Source: a virus. From it: 23,298 nt of DNA. The stretch is from the IMG/VR virus record IMGVR_UViG_3300020438_004094, positions 1 to 23,298 of that record. One strand, given 5' to 3'. Of this stretch, positions 15,193-22,459 are shown piece after piece. Position numbers and translations under genes: made by a program. Positions within the stretch are counted from its first letter, which is position 1, and every line of letters starts with the position of its first letter. A model generated the notes under the pieces. It saw only the letters and a program-made list of their open reading frames with translations, was not told the origin of the DNA and did no database searches.

Positions 15193-15902
15193 TGATTAGT
15201 ATTGTAACTGGAACACTTAATCGAGTTGGAATGCTTCCAGCACTGATCCAAAATACCGTAATGTCTGATGAAAGACTTGAACTTGTATTGGTAGATGGTG
15301 GGAGTACTGACGGCACTATCAATTATATTAAAGAGTTAAATCATCCACAGATCAAACTTATTGAAGTTGGTGGTAGAAGTTCATACCCACACTTTATGAA
15401 TTTGGGTATTCGAGAAGCAACTCACGAAGTGATCTGTCAATGGAACGATGATGTCATTCTTGCAAACGAATGGTCTGAAGTTTTTATTGAACTCCAGTCT
15501 GATCACGACTTCTATCTTTTTAATTGGAAGTACGGATCATACGAGGATGTTAATAATCCCGTTTGGTTAGAAGGAACTGATCATACCAAAGGTTGGTGTC
15601 TTTGTAATACGATACCCGATGGTGGTACAGAGATTGTTATGAACTACGGTCTCTATCACAAAAAAATATTCAGGGAGATTGGAATGTACAATCCTGAATA
15701 TAAGTACTATTGTGCTGATGGTGATATGGCACACCGTGCATATAACTTTGGATACACGGTAAAAGATCTGCGTAATATTCGTGTTTGCTCTTTACCTACA
15801 TCTAAAGTTGCAACACCTCATCCAAATGATGGCGTCATCTATAATAACAATATGGCATTGCATCAGCAGAAAATTTTGCCAGAAGGTCTTGACTATCTTT
15901 GA
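15192..15902 (+). CDS. Family 2 glycosyltransferase
   Basis: A 236-residue GT-A protein. SIVTGTLNR (3-10) is the first strand, VDGGSTDGT (34-42) the nucleotide-binding segment and QWNDDV (83-88) the DxD-like metal site. A YYCADGDMAHRAY region (near 172-184) lies where GT2 enzymes carry the catalytic acidic residue. Short and without membrane helices, it probably adds one sugar to a lipid-linked or nascent glycan on the cytoplasmic side. Starts one base within the preceding stop. Its 3' end overlaps by 10 bases the end of the convergent - strand gene. The sugar is not determined. Confidence 0.82.
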   Translation: MISIVTGTLNRVGMLPALIQNTVMSDERLELVLVDGGSTDGTINYIKELNHPQIKLIEVGGRSSYPHFMNLGIREATHEVICQWNDDVILANEWSEVFIELQSDHDFYLFNWKYGSYEDVNNPVWLEGTDHTKGWCLCNTIPDGGTEIVMNYGLYHKKIFREIGMYNPEYKYYCADGDMAHRAYNFGYTVKDLRNIRVCSLPTSKVATPHPNDGVIYNNNMALHQQKILPEGLDYL

Positions 15903-16564
15903 GCGATCATATCTCTATGATTGTGAATTTGATTATCGTTCTCATCGAATGGTTCTCCAATGAAAGCATAGTTATCTAATTTACGATCTCTTTTGATATG
16001 TGTAGATGCTTCAAATCCAAAGTATTCATCGTGAGAGAATAGGCTTTCTTTTGCTTTTGGATAGATAACATCCCTCAAGAAGCATTGATCAATAGATCTA
16101 TCAAAGTCAGAACGACTTGCCATATAGTCTTCGATCTGATTTTTGATATCTAATATGAAACCACCTCTACAACCCCACATACCAGCGTTAATCTCCCACA
16201 TATGACCACCTGGATGGTCTCTAATGATGTGAAACATCTTACCAGACTCTAACCACTCATTAACTGCTGCAACGTCTCTTTCAAAGAGGCGAGAGTCACA
16301 ATCTCTGGATATCATACACTCAATATCTTCAGAGACGGGCATAAATCTCCAGAGTGCATTCCAGTGAGTTAGATCTTGTTCTGTATTGACTAGAGTTACA
16401 TTATTGCTTTCTAAGTCCTCTAATACATAGTCAGGTACAGAATCATTATGATATAGACGCATCTCCCAACCTGGGTAAAACTCTTTAGCAAGTTCTGAGT
16501 TTTTTATTGCGCCGACAGTGTACTTGGGGTTATCCCCCCATAATGAAAATGACAAAACCTTCAT
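15893..16564 (-). CDS. Putative glycosyltransferase, only - strand gene in the window
   Basis: 223 residues from the ATG at 16564; an in-frame TTG at 16576 would add four. MKVLSFSLWGDNPKY leads into a GT-A-like layout: WEMRLYHN (33-40), ECMISRDCDSR (82-92) with a DxD-like DCD, EINAGMWGCRGG (124-135), and DQCFLRDVIYP (159-169). The small size, DxD-like motif and DQ-type late motif fit polysaccharide sugar transferases, but the exact family is not recognised. It overlaps the GT2 gene tail-to-tail by 10 bases and is divergent from the GT10 gene with 24 bases between starts. A CATAAATA on its strand 20 bases upstream may be its own late promoter. Confidence 0.6.
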   Translation of the reverse strand: MKVLSFSLWGDNPKYTVGAIKNSELAKEFYPGWEMRLYHNDSVPDYVLEDLESNNVTLVNTEQDLTHWNALWRFMPVSEDIECMISRDCDSRLFERDVAAVNEWLESGKMFHIIRDHPGGHMWEINAGMWGCRGGFILDIKNQIEDYMASRSDFDRSIDQCFLRDVIYPKAKESLFSHDEYFGFEASTHIKRDRKLDNYAFIGEPFDENDNQIHNHRDMIAQR

Positions 16565-16583
16565 ACTATTCTTCAATCTTTAT

Positions 16584-16591
16584 TATTTATG
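16584..16591 (-). promoter_or_regulatory. Putative late promoter for the - strand gene
   Basis: On the - strand these bases read CATAAATA. They lie 20 bases before the ATG at 16564, the same spacing seen before the fibre genes at 930 and 2808. The motif covers the start codon of the divergent GT10 gene. Chance occurrence is possible in AT-rich DNA. Confidence 0.4.
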
Positions 16592-17404
16592 GGCACCAAA
16601 AAGAAATACAATTTGATTGGTGGAGGATTCAATCATTATGAAAGAGGGAATAAAGGATCATCAATTTATAAACAAGAATCAAAGTTTATTGATTGGGTAG
16701 ACTCTGGAGCAGAGGATACTTTTTATATTGATGAAAATATTGGAATGGCATTTGATGACGATACTAGTATAAAGAAGTATGCTTTATTATTGGAATCAAA
16801 GGAGATAAAACCAAATGTATATGAAGATGTAAAAAGAAACTATCTTCATTACATTAGAATTTTTGATGCTATCTTCACACATAATAAAGAAATGCTTGAC
16901 TTGCATCGTAAGTTTAAGTATGCACCTCTTTATGGAAGCTGGATACCAGAACCAAAACTTTATGAGAAGACTAAATTAGTCTCAATGATTTGTTCAAATA
17001 AAGTTATGTGTGCTGGACATCAAAACAGACTTTCTTGGGCACAAAAACTTCGGGGGTCAGTTGATTTTTATGGACGTGGATTCAATGATATTGAATCTAA
17101 GGAAGAGGGATTATCTGACTATATGTTTTCTGTTGCTATTGAAAACGCATCATACGAATCTTACTTTACTGAAAAGGTTCAGGATTGTTTTTCTACGGGA
17201 ACAATACCAATTTACTATGGCGCTCCTGATATTGATAAGTTTTTTAATCCAGATGGAATTATCACCTTGACGGATAACTTTGATGTATCTAAATTGACTT
17301 CCGAAATGTACTATGATAAAATTGATGCTGTGAAAGAAAATCTTGAGATTGTCCGAGATCACTTAATTAACGAAGATAACATTTACAAAACCTATTTGCA
17401 ATAA
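16589..17404 (+). CDS. Alpha-1,3-fucosyltransferase, GT10
   Basis: A 271-residue protein with a clear GT10 C-terminal half: DFYGRG (159-164), DYMFSVAIEN (177-186), YFTEKVQDCFSTGTIPIYYG (192-211) and a following FFNPDGIITL (218-227). These are the donor-binding motifs of alpha-1,3/1,4-fucosyltransferases, which use GDP-fucose and are found in bacterial O-antigen loci. The N-terminal acceptor domain (about 1-120) is divergent. No membrane anchor. With gmd and fcl in the same cassette, GDP-L-fucose is the likely donor. First gene after the divergent - strand gene, with two bases to the FkbM gene that follows. Confidence 0.85.
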   Translation: MGTKKKYNLIGGGFNHYERGNKGSSIYKQESKFIDWVDSGAEDTFYIDENIGMAFDDDTSIKKYALLLESKEIKPNVYEDVKRNYLHYIRIFDAIFTHNKEMLDLHRKFKYAPLYGSWIPEPKLYEKTKLVSMICSNKVMCAGHQNRLSWAQKLRGSVDFYGRGFNDIESKEEGLSDYMFSVAIENASYESYFTEKVQDCFSTGTIPIYYGAPDIDKFFNPDGIITLTDNFDVSKLTSEMYYDKIDAVKENLEIVRDHLINEDNIYKTYLQ

Positions 17405-17406
17405 TC

Positions 17407-18027
17407 ATGCTATTCAGTTTTAGAAACATTCAAGAAAAATATAATATGGATATCAAAGGTATCATCCATATTGGTGCTCATAGGGGTCAAGAGATTTCTG
17501 ACTACATTGATGGTGGTATTCAAGATATTATATTGTTTGAACCACTGACTGCTAATTTTGAAATCCTTGCAGGAAATCTTGCTGAAATGAATGCAAATAT
17601 TTCTGGTCATCAAGTTGCTCTTGGCAATGAAGAAAAAAGGGTAACAATGTACCTTAGTAGTAATGAGCAGATGAGTAGTTCTATTCTTAGACCTATGAAG
17701 CATATACAAAATCATCCTACAGTTCTTTTTGAAGGAACCGAGGAAGTTGATATGATGCGATTAGATAGTTACAGTGATGAAACTGAAGAATTCAATTTCA
17801 TTAACATGGATGTTCAAGGATATGAACTTGAAGTTCTAAAAGGTGGAACCGAAACTTTAAAGCATATTGATTATGTTTACTGTGAAGTAAATCGTGATGA
17901 AGTTTATGAAAACAATGCTTACGTTGAAGAGTTGGATGAGTATCTTGCCAACTACGATATGGACAGAGTTGAAACTGTTTGGTCTGGTGGTATCTGGGGA
18001 GATGCTCTTTATATTAGGAGAAAGTGA
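17407..18027 (+). CDS. FkbM-type SAM-dependent methyltransferase
   Basis: A 206-residue protein with the FkbM order: IIHIGAHRGQE (19-29) for SAM binding, ILFEPLTANFE (42-52), and FINMDVQGYELEVLKGG (131-147), followed by YVYCEVN (157-162). Between two fucosyltransferase genes, it probably O-methylates a sugar; methylated fucose is a common terminal cap, but the target is inferred. It differs from the FkbM protein at 7027, which has IGGAHP and VDIDP variants, so the two are not recent duplicates. Its stop shares one base with the following ATG. Confidence 0.85.
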   Translation: MLFSFRNIQEKYNMDIKGIIHIGAHRGQEISDYIDGGIQDIILFEPLTANFEILAGNLAEMNANISGHQVALGNEEKRVTMYLSSNEQMSSSILRPMKHIQNHPTVLFEGTEEVDMMRLDSYSDETEEFNFINMDVQGYELEVLKGGTETLKHIDYVYCEVNRDEVYENNAYVEELDEYLANYDMDRVETVWSGGIWGDALYIRRK

Positions 18028-18878
18028 TGACCATTAGTTATAATCGTTTAGGATCAAATGGTCGTCTGGGTAACCAGATGTTTCAGTACGCAGGACTAAG
18101 AGGAGTTGCTGCTAATCGTGGATTTGATTGGTTGATTCCTTCTCCAGACAGTTATGGAGATTCAAACTATGGATTGTTTGATTGCTTCAGAATGTCTTCT
18201 GTGGAAGATAAAAACTTTGGGCAACTCAATGCTCAAAGTATTCAAACAGGGCAGTTTCATTTTGCACAAGACTTCTTTGATGGTTGTCCTGATAATGTAA
18301 ATCTTCATGATCACTTTACTACTCAGAAGTATTTTTTGAATATTGAAGATACGATCAGAGGTGACTATACCTTCAAGGATGAAATTCTTGAACCTTGTTC
18401 TGAGGTGATTGGGCAGTGTGATAATCCTATCTTTCTACACGTTCGTAGAGGGGACTATGCAGTTCATACTGCTGCTCATCCTTTGATTCCTATGTCATAT
18501 TATGAGAAAGCATTAGAACTGTTCTCAGAGGATTCTACGGTTCTTGTTTTTTCAGATGATATAGAATGGTGTAAGCAGCAAGAATTATTTTCTGGTGATA
18601 GGTTTATGCTTTCTGAATATACAGAGAAGTATCCACAAACAAGCGATACCTTGTTTGGTAAACAAAACACTCTTATCCCGTATTTTGATTTATGTATGAT
18701 GACCTTATGTGAGGGTGGTATCCTTGCAAATAGTACAATGAGTTGGTGGGGTGCTTGGTTGATGAAAAATAAAAGACAACCAATTGTTGCGCCAAATCCT
18801 TGGTTTGGTAATTTCTATGAAAACTACAATATGAATGATCTTCTTCCAGATGGATGGGTTGAGGTAGAGTATGAATGA
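18027..18878 (+). CDS. Alpha-1,2-fucosyltransferase, GT11 (copy 1)
   Basis: A 283-residue GT11 protein. GRLGNQMFQYA (12-22) and HVRRGDY (138-144) are the hallmark GT11 donor motifs. VFSDDIEWC (174-182) and NSTMSWWGAWL (235-245) complete the set. Bacterial GT11 enzymes transfer fucose from GDP-fucose, usually to galactose in O-antigens. The start is the ATG at 18027, one base within the preceding stop, preceded by AGGAG at 18016-18020 at good spacing; a GTG at 18024 is less likely. Overlaps the next gene by 8 bases. Paralogue of the gene at 19685. Confidence 0.92.
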   Translation: MTISYNRLGSNGRLGNQMFQYAGLRGVAANRGFDWLIPSPDSYGDSNYGLFDCFRMSSVEDKNFGQLNAQSIQTGQFHFAQDFFDGCPDNVNLHDHFTTQKYFLNIEDTIRGDYTFKDEILEPCSEVIGQCDNPIFLHVRRGDYAVHTAAHPLIPMSYYEKALELFSEDSTVLVFSDDIEWCKQQELFSGDRFMLSEYTEKYPQTSDTLFGKQNTLIPYFDLCMMTLCEGGILANSTMSWWGAWLMKNKRQPIVAPNPWFGNFYENYNMNDLLPDGWVEVEYE

Positions 18879-19698
18879 TTTAACTTTTTTAATGCCTTGT
18901 AGGATTGAAAGTGAAGATAGATTAAAAAATATCATTACCACTATTGGGTACTTAACTTATAACTTTCCAGAGTGTAAAATTATTGTTCAGGAAAACGATA
19001 AGAAGTCTGTTTTTAGAGAGCAGGTTATTCCTGTACTTGAAAAAATATTCGGGAAGTTCCCTCAAACAATCACACATAGATTTGATGAATGTCACGATGG
19101 TTTTTTCCACAAGACTAAAATTCTGAATGATTTAGTTTTGGCGGCAGATACTGAAATTGTTTACAACTATGATGTAGATCATTTGCTACCAGTATCCAGT
19201 TATAAGGCAGCATATAATATGATTAGTAGTGGACAGTTTGATGCTGTCTATTGTTATGGCGTTGGTGTTTATCAGTATCTTGTTGACTATCCGATTGAGA
19301 TGTTCAATGAGTTCATTCAATCTAAATTTGATTTGAACGTTTTGTCGTCGGGATGTAATATCTCACCATCTGTAATGGGTCTGGGTCAAATGATTCGCAG
19401 ACAAACTGAGATCGATTCATATATGTGGAATGAAAATTTCCTTGCCTGGGGTCCAGAAGATTGTGAATTCTTGTATAGGATCCAAGTTATGGGTGCTAGA
19501 GTTGGTAGAGTCAATGATATGTGTTATCATCTCAATCACGAAAGAACATTCAACTCTCATTACCATAATCCAAAGTGGCAGGAGAATATGGGAATTTGGC
19601 AAAGGATGAGGGGGCTTGATAAAAATTCAATTGTCGATTATTATGAAAAGCAAGAGTATGTCAAAACACGTAGGAGTGAAGTAAATGCTAGCGTTTAA
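18871..19698 (+). CDS. Glycosyltransferase, GT2/GT7-C-like
   Basis: A 275-residue GT-A protein. A LTFLMPCRI start (4-12) is followed by NYDVDH (99-104) with the DxD metal motif. NENFLAWGPEDCEFLYRI (187-204) and YHLNHER (219-225) match the C-terminal acceptor and catalytic region found in GT7-like galactosyl/N-acetylgalactosaminyl transferases and in many capsule GT2 enzymes. It probably adds a Gal- or hexosamine-type residue that could serve as acceptor for the flanking fucosyltransferases; this is inferred from position between two GT11 genes. Overlaps both neighbours (8 and 14 bases). Confidence 0.75.
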   Translation: MNDLTFLMPCRIESEDRLKNIITTIGYLTYNFPECKIIVQENDKKSVFREQVIPVLEKIFGKFPQTITHRFDECHDGFFHKTKILNDLVLAADTEIVYNYDVDHLLPVSSYKAAYNMISSGQFDAVYCYGVGVYQYLVDYPIEMFNEFIQSKFDLNVLSSGCNISPSVMGLGQMIRRQTEIDSYMWNENFLAWGPEDCEFLYRIQVMGARVGRVNDMCYHLNHERTFNSHYHNPKWQENMGIWQRMRGLDKNSIVDYYEKQEYVKTRRSEVNASV

Positions 19699-20491
19699 TC
19701 ATCTAGGAACACTGGGTAGACTTGGAAATCAAATGTTCCAGTATGCTTCTCTCAGAGGCATTGCTAGAAATCGTGGCATAGACTTTTGTATTCCAAATCA
19801 CGATCAAGTCATTGACGATCCTTTTGGATTTAAAATGAAAATTGAATTGTTCTATCCTTTCAATATGTCTAATGTTCAAACTAGGAACATTCATATGCTT
19901 GACCGTGGATATGCTCCTGTAGCAGAAGAGAAGCACTTTCATTTTGATGAGTTTCTTTTTAATATGTGTCCAGATGAAATTTCTCTTGCTGGATTTTTTC
20001 AGACTGAAAAGTATTTTAAAAATATTGAATCTGAAATTCGTGAGGACTTTACTTTTAAATCTGAAATCATAGAACCCTGTAAGGAAATGATTGAAGATGT
20101 TGGTGAGGCAATCTCACTTCATGTTCGTAGAACTGATTACCTCAAGAATCCAAATCACAGTGCTCTTGAATTAGACTACTATAAGAAAGCATTGAGGAAA
20201 TTTGATAAAGTACTTCCTGTGATTATCTTTTCTGATGATCCTGAATGGTGTCAGGAACAGGAACTATTTTCTGGTGATCGTTTTATGGTTTCTGAATCTG
20301 GAGACCAGTATATTGATATGTGTTTGATGACGCTGTGTCAGCATCATATCATTGCCAATAGTTCTTTCTCTTGGTGGGGTGCTTGGTTATCTGGTTCTGA
20401 TGACGTTGTAGCGCCTTCTAAGTGGTTTGGGGAGGATAATTCTGATAAGGATACTAAAGATCTATATGCAGAGGGATGGCAAGTTATCTGA
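19685..20491 (+). CDS. Alpha-1,2-fucosyltransferase, GT11 (copy 2)
   Basis: A 268-residue GT11 protein: GRLGNQMFQYA (11-21), HVRRTDY (146-152), IFSDDPEWC (181-189) and NSSFSWWGAWL (225-235). It aligns along its length with the GT11 copy at 18027 but differs in the donor motif (RTD instead of RGD) and in a longer N-terminal acceptor region. The two are ancient paralogues, perhaps with different acceptors or linkages. GDP-fucose is the expected donor. It overlaps the preceding transferase by 14 bases and shares one base with the GT25 gene. Confidence 0.92.
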   Translation: MLAFNHLGTLGRLGNQMFQYASLRGIARNRGIDFCIPNHDQVIDDPFGFKMKIELFYPFNMSNVQTRNIHMLDRGYAPVAEEKHFHFDEFLFNMCPDEISLAGFFQTEKYFKNIESEIREDFTFKSEIIEPCKEMIEDVGEAISLHVRRTDYLKNPNHSALELDYYKKALRKFDKVLPVIIFSDDPEWCQEQELFSGDRFMVSESGDQYIDMCLMTLCQHHIIANSSFSWWGAWLSGSDDVVAPSKWFGEDNSDKDTKDLYAEGWQVI

Positions 20492-21282
20492 TGGAAAAAA
20501 ATAAATCAGCACATAAACTCAAAGGACTTCCTCCAATCTATGTTATCAATCTTGATGATAAGGAAGAGCGTTGGGAATATATGGAAGATCAGTTTAAATA
20601 TTGGGAAATTAAAAACTATCAACGTGTTTCTGCTTATGATGGCAGAGGTGATAATGATCTTGGAGAGATTCTTAAAGGTCGTTATCCTGATCAGATGAAT
20701 TCTGGTGAGGTTGGATGTGTTACCTCACATTTGAAAGCAATCCAGATGTTTCTGGAGACAGACGCACCCTGTGCGCTAATAATGGAAGATGATTGTGATA
20801 TCTCTACAGCATTTCATTGGGGATTTAGTTGGAAAGATTTCTATGCAAAGGTCCCATATGATTATGATGTAATTCAATTGGCAATTATTAATCCTGCTTC
20901 AATTACGGTTCAACTTCATCATAGATTTGTCAATGACTTTTCTACTGCTTGTTATATGATTACTAGACATCATGCAGAGAAACTTGTGAGACTTCATTGT
21001 CGTGGAGATAGGTATAAACTAGATCAAGGAGTTAAACCTCGTGCTGTTGCTGATGACTTGATTTATAATTCTGGTAATACGTTTGCTATGCCTCTCTTTC
21101 TCTATAAGATTGCTTTAGGATCAGATATTCACGATATTCATATTGATGTCTTTCATAAGAGTAGTCACGATGGTTTATGGCAGTTCTGGAAAAATCAAGC
21201 AGCAGATATAGAAAACTGGGATCAAATGTTTGATTATAATCCATATGCAGGAAGATTGCCGCCTGGTTTTGAGGGAAAATAA
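20491..21282 (+). CDS. Family 25 glycosyltransferase (LPS type)
   Basis: 263 residues from the ATG at 20491; the frame is open to 20476, but the TGATG overlap favours 20491. YVINLDDKEERW (17-28) is the GT25 N-terminal signature. SGEVGCVTSHLKA (71-83) and the metal-binding IMEDDCD (97-103) follow. GT25 enzymes add galactose or related sugars to LPS cores in bacteria and to collagen in eukaryotes. This is the last gene of the glycan cassette; the next feature is a sigma70-type promoter for the hli group. Substrate unknown. Confidence 0.88.
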   Translation: MEKNKSAHKLKGLPPIYVINLDDKEERWEYMEDQFKYWEIKNYQRVSAYDGRGDNDLGEILKGRYPDQMNSGEVGCVTSHLKAIQMFLETDAPCALIMEDDCDISTAFHWGFSWKDFYAKVPYDYDVIQLAIINPASITVQLHHRFVNDFSTACYMITRHHAEKLVRLHCRGDRYKLDQGVKPRAVADDLIYNSGNTFAMPLFLYKIALGSDIHDIHIDVFHKSSHDGLWQFWKNQAADIENWDQMFDYNPYAGRLPPGFEGK

Positions 21283-21300
21283 AAAAACTCCTAAGGATGG

Positions 21301-21329
21301 TTGACAAAACTTTATATTTACTATATAAT
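21301..21329 (+). promoter_or_regulatory. Consensus sigma70-type promoter for the hli group
   Basis: TTGACA (21301-21306) and TATAAT (21324-21329) match the consensus exactly, with a 17-base spacer, 28 bases before the GTG start at 21357. Strong early expression of the following small photosynthesis-related genes is inferred. Confidence 0.85.
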
Positions 21330-21356
21330 ATGTAAAGAAACATTACGGAGTGTATC

Positions 21357-21575
21357 GTGACTGTAACAACCAATGACCGTGGACAACAGAATTTGTTTGC
21401 TAAAGAACCTCAGATGTATATCTCCGAGACTGACGCACAGCGTTATGGTTTCGAGACATATGCAGAAAAAGCAGAGAAATTAAATGGACGGACTGCTATG
21501 GTTGGATTTGTTGCTGCTGTTGTCTCTTATGCTTTCAGTGGTAGCGTATTCTTTTTTGGTGCGTTCGGATTCTGA
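21357..21575 (+). CDS. hli: High-light-inducible protein (long form)
   Basis: A 72-residue protein whose C-terminal half is a chlorophyll-binding Hli helix: AEKLNGRTAMVGF (39-51), with the conserved Glu40, Asn43 and Arg45, then a membrane helix to the end. Hli proteins protect photosystems from excess light; cyanophages carry them to keep photosynthesis going during infection. It starts with GTG at 21357, with GGAG about 7 bases upstream; no ATG precedes the conserved region except Met20. A soluble ~35-residue N-terminal extension is present. First gene after a consensus promoter; its stop shares one base with the next ATG. Confidence 0.9.
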   Translation: MTVTTNDRGQQNLFAKEPQMYISETDAQRYGFETYAEKAEKLNGRTAMVGFVAAVVSYAFSGSVFFFGAFGF

Positions 21576-21790
21576 TGATTGAACTTCTTACTTACTATGT
21601 CATTGGCGGTGCCCTTATTCTTGGACCACCCGCAATCTTCCTGATCATTGCTATGATGGGAGCCATCCAAAATACGAAAGGTCGTATGGTTGGGTACAAA
21701 GACCACAAAACTTATGGTGATATCTCATTTTATGAGAACGCACCATCAGATCAAACTAAATTTTATCTTACACTAGGAGAAAACTCATGA
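21575..21790 (+). CDS. Small membrane protein, 71 aa
   Basis: MIELLTYYVIGGALILGPPAIFLIIAMMG gives one long N-terminal membrane helix. A hydrophilic tail (NTKGRMVGYKDHKTYGDISFY...) follows and ends FYLTLGENS. No family recognised. It starts one base inside the hli stop and overlaps the short hli by four bases, so it is co-translated with photosystem-related genes and may act in the thylakoid membrane; that is inferred from context only. Confidence 0.65.
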   Translation: MIELLTYYVIGGALILGPPAIFLIIAMMGAIQNTKGRMVGYKDHKTYGDISFYENAPSDQTKFYLTLGENS

Positions 21791-21894
21791 ACGAAAACGC
21801 AGAACGCATCAACGGTTGGGCAGCAATGATCGGAGTGATTGCAGCAATGGGTAGTTATGCAGTCACAGGTCAAATCATTCCAGGAGTATGGTGA
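21787..21894 (+). CDS. hli: High-light-inducible protein (short form)
   Basis: Only 35 residues: MNENAERINGWAAMIGVIAA and then MGSYAVTGQIIPGVW. This is a minimal Hli helix with ERINGxAAMIG and the typical cyanobacterial/cyanophage end TGQIIPG. The Arg that usually follows Asn-Gly is Trp here, so the canonical Arg-Glu pair across helices may be changed. Starts in an ATGA overlap, and its own TGA shares a base with the next ATG. Confidence 0.85.
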   Translation: MNENAERINGWAAMIGVIAAMGSYAVTGQIIPGVW

Positions 21895-21959
21895 TGGGAT
21901 TTGTAGTAGCAGCATTGCTGTTTCTTATTCCAATTGGTGCAGCAGCTAGAAACTCATGA
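21894..21959 (+). CDS. Candidate 21-aa membrane peptide
   Basis: MGFVVAALLFLIPIGAAARNS is almost entirely one membrane helix. Its ATG shares a base with the hli stop (TGATG) and its TGA overlaps the next ATG, the same coupling as its neighbours. It is similar in size and style to one-helix photosystem or cytochrome b6f subunits, but I cannot match it to any of them. It may be a real peptide or chance; the two-sided overlap is the main support. Confidence 0.4.
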   Translation: MGFVVAALLFLIPIGAAARNS

Positions 21960-22099
21960 GTATAGAATGGGCACAGGCAATTATTTTTTTATTGACACCC
22001 TTATTCTTTATGCTCCTCTTCATAGAAACTAATGAAGATGATGATGGACCACCAGATGGAGGGATGATGACACCAGTTTATGTGCCATCCCCCTCTTGA
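21956..22099 (+). CDS. Small membrane protein, 47 aa
   Basis: MSIEWAQAIIFLLTPLFFML gives one N-terminal membrane helix. An acidic linker (ETNEDDDGPPDGG) and a Pro-rich end (MMTPVYVPSPS) follow. It resembles small cyanophage membrane proteins of unknown function seen near hli and petF. Starts by ATGA overlap. Its stop (22097-22099) lies within the -35 box of the ferredoxin promoter. Confidence 0.6.
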   Translation: MSIEWAQAIIFLLTPLFFMLLFIETNEDDDGPPDGGMMTPVYVPSPS

Positions 22100-22124
22100 C
22101 AAAGTAACAAATTTTCTATATAAT
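22096..22124 (+). promoter_or_regulatory. Consensus sigma70-type promoter for ferredoxin
   Basis: TTGACA (22096-22101) and TATAAT (22119-22124) match the consensus exactly with a 17-base spacer, 22 bases before the ferredoxin ATG. The -35 box contains the stop codon of the preceding gene, as at the gmd promoter. Confidence 0.85.
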
Positions 22125-22146
22125 TTTACCTCACATACAAAAATTA

Positions 22147-22437
22147 ATGGATTATAAGATTACACTTCAAACTTCTGATGGTGACGAAACCATTACTTGC
22201 CAAGATGATCAGTACATCTTAGACGCAGCAGAAGAAGCAGGAGTTGATATGAACTATTCCTGTCGTGCTGGTGCTTGTTCTTCCTGTGCTGGTAAAGTTA
22301 TCTCTGGCACAGTAGATCAGTCCGATCAATCTTTCTTGGATGATGATCAGATTGAAACTGGGTTTGTACTGACATGTGTTGCATATCCTACTAGCGATTG
22401 TGTAATTCAAACAGAACAAGAAGAGAATCTTTATTAA
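22147..22437 (+). CDS. petF: Plant-type [2Fe-2S] ferredoxin
   Basis: A 96-residue, very acidic protein with the plant-type cluster motif [11 protein letters not shown] (Cys39, Cys44, Cys47) and LTC (Cys77), near the usual length of 96-99. Ferredoxin accepts electrons from photosystem I and feeds ferredoxin-NADP reductase and bilin reductases. Phage copies probably redirect electrons toward nucleotide synthesis or phage-coded bilin reductases; no such reductase lies in this window. All four ligands are present, so it should bind the cluster. It has its own consensus promoter. Confidence 0.95.
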   Translation: MDYKITLQTSDGDETITCQDDQYILDAAEEAGVDMNYSCRAGACSSCAGKVISGTVDQSDQSFLDDDQIETGFVLTCVAYPTSDCVIQTEQEENLY

Positions 22438-22459
22438 TACTATAAAGTATTCAATAAGT

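Noticed and set aside
21993-21998. TTGACA inside the 47-aa membrane gene
   Set aside because: No -10-like hexamer at 16-18 bases downstream; coincidental.
22436-22451. Terminator right after petF
   Set aside because: AATACT/AGTATT forms a 6-bp AT-rich hairpin but no T run follows; the real terminator is at 22651-22684.
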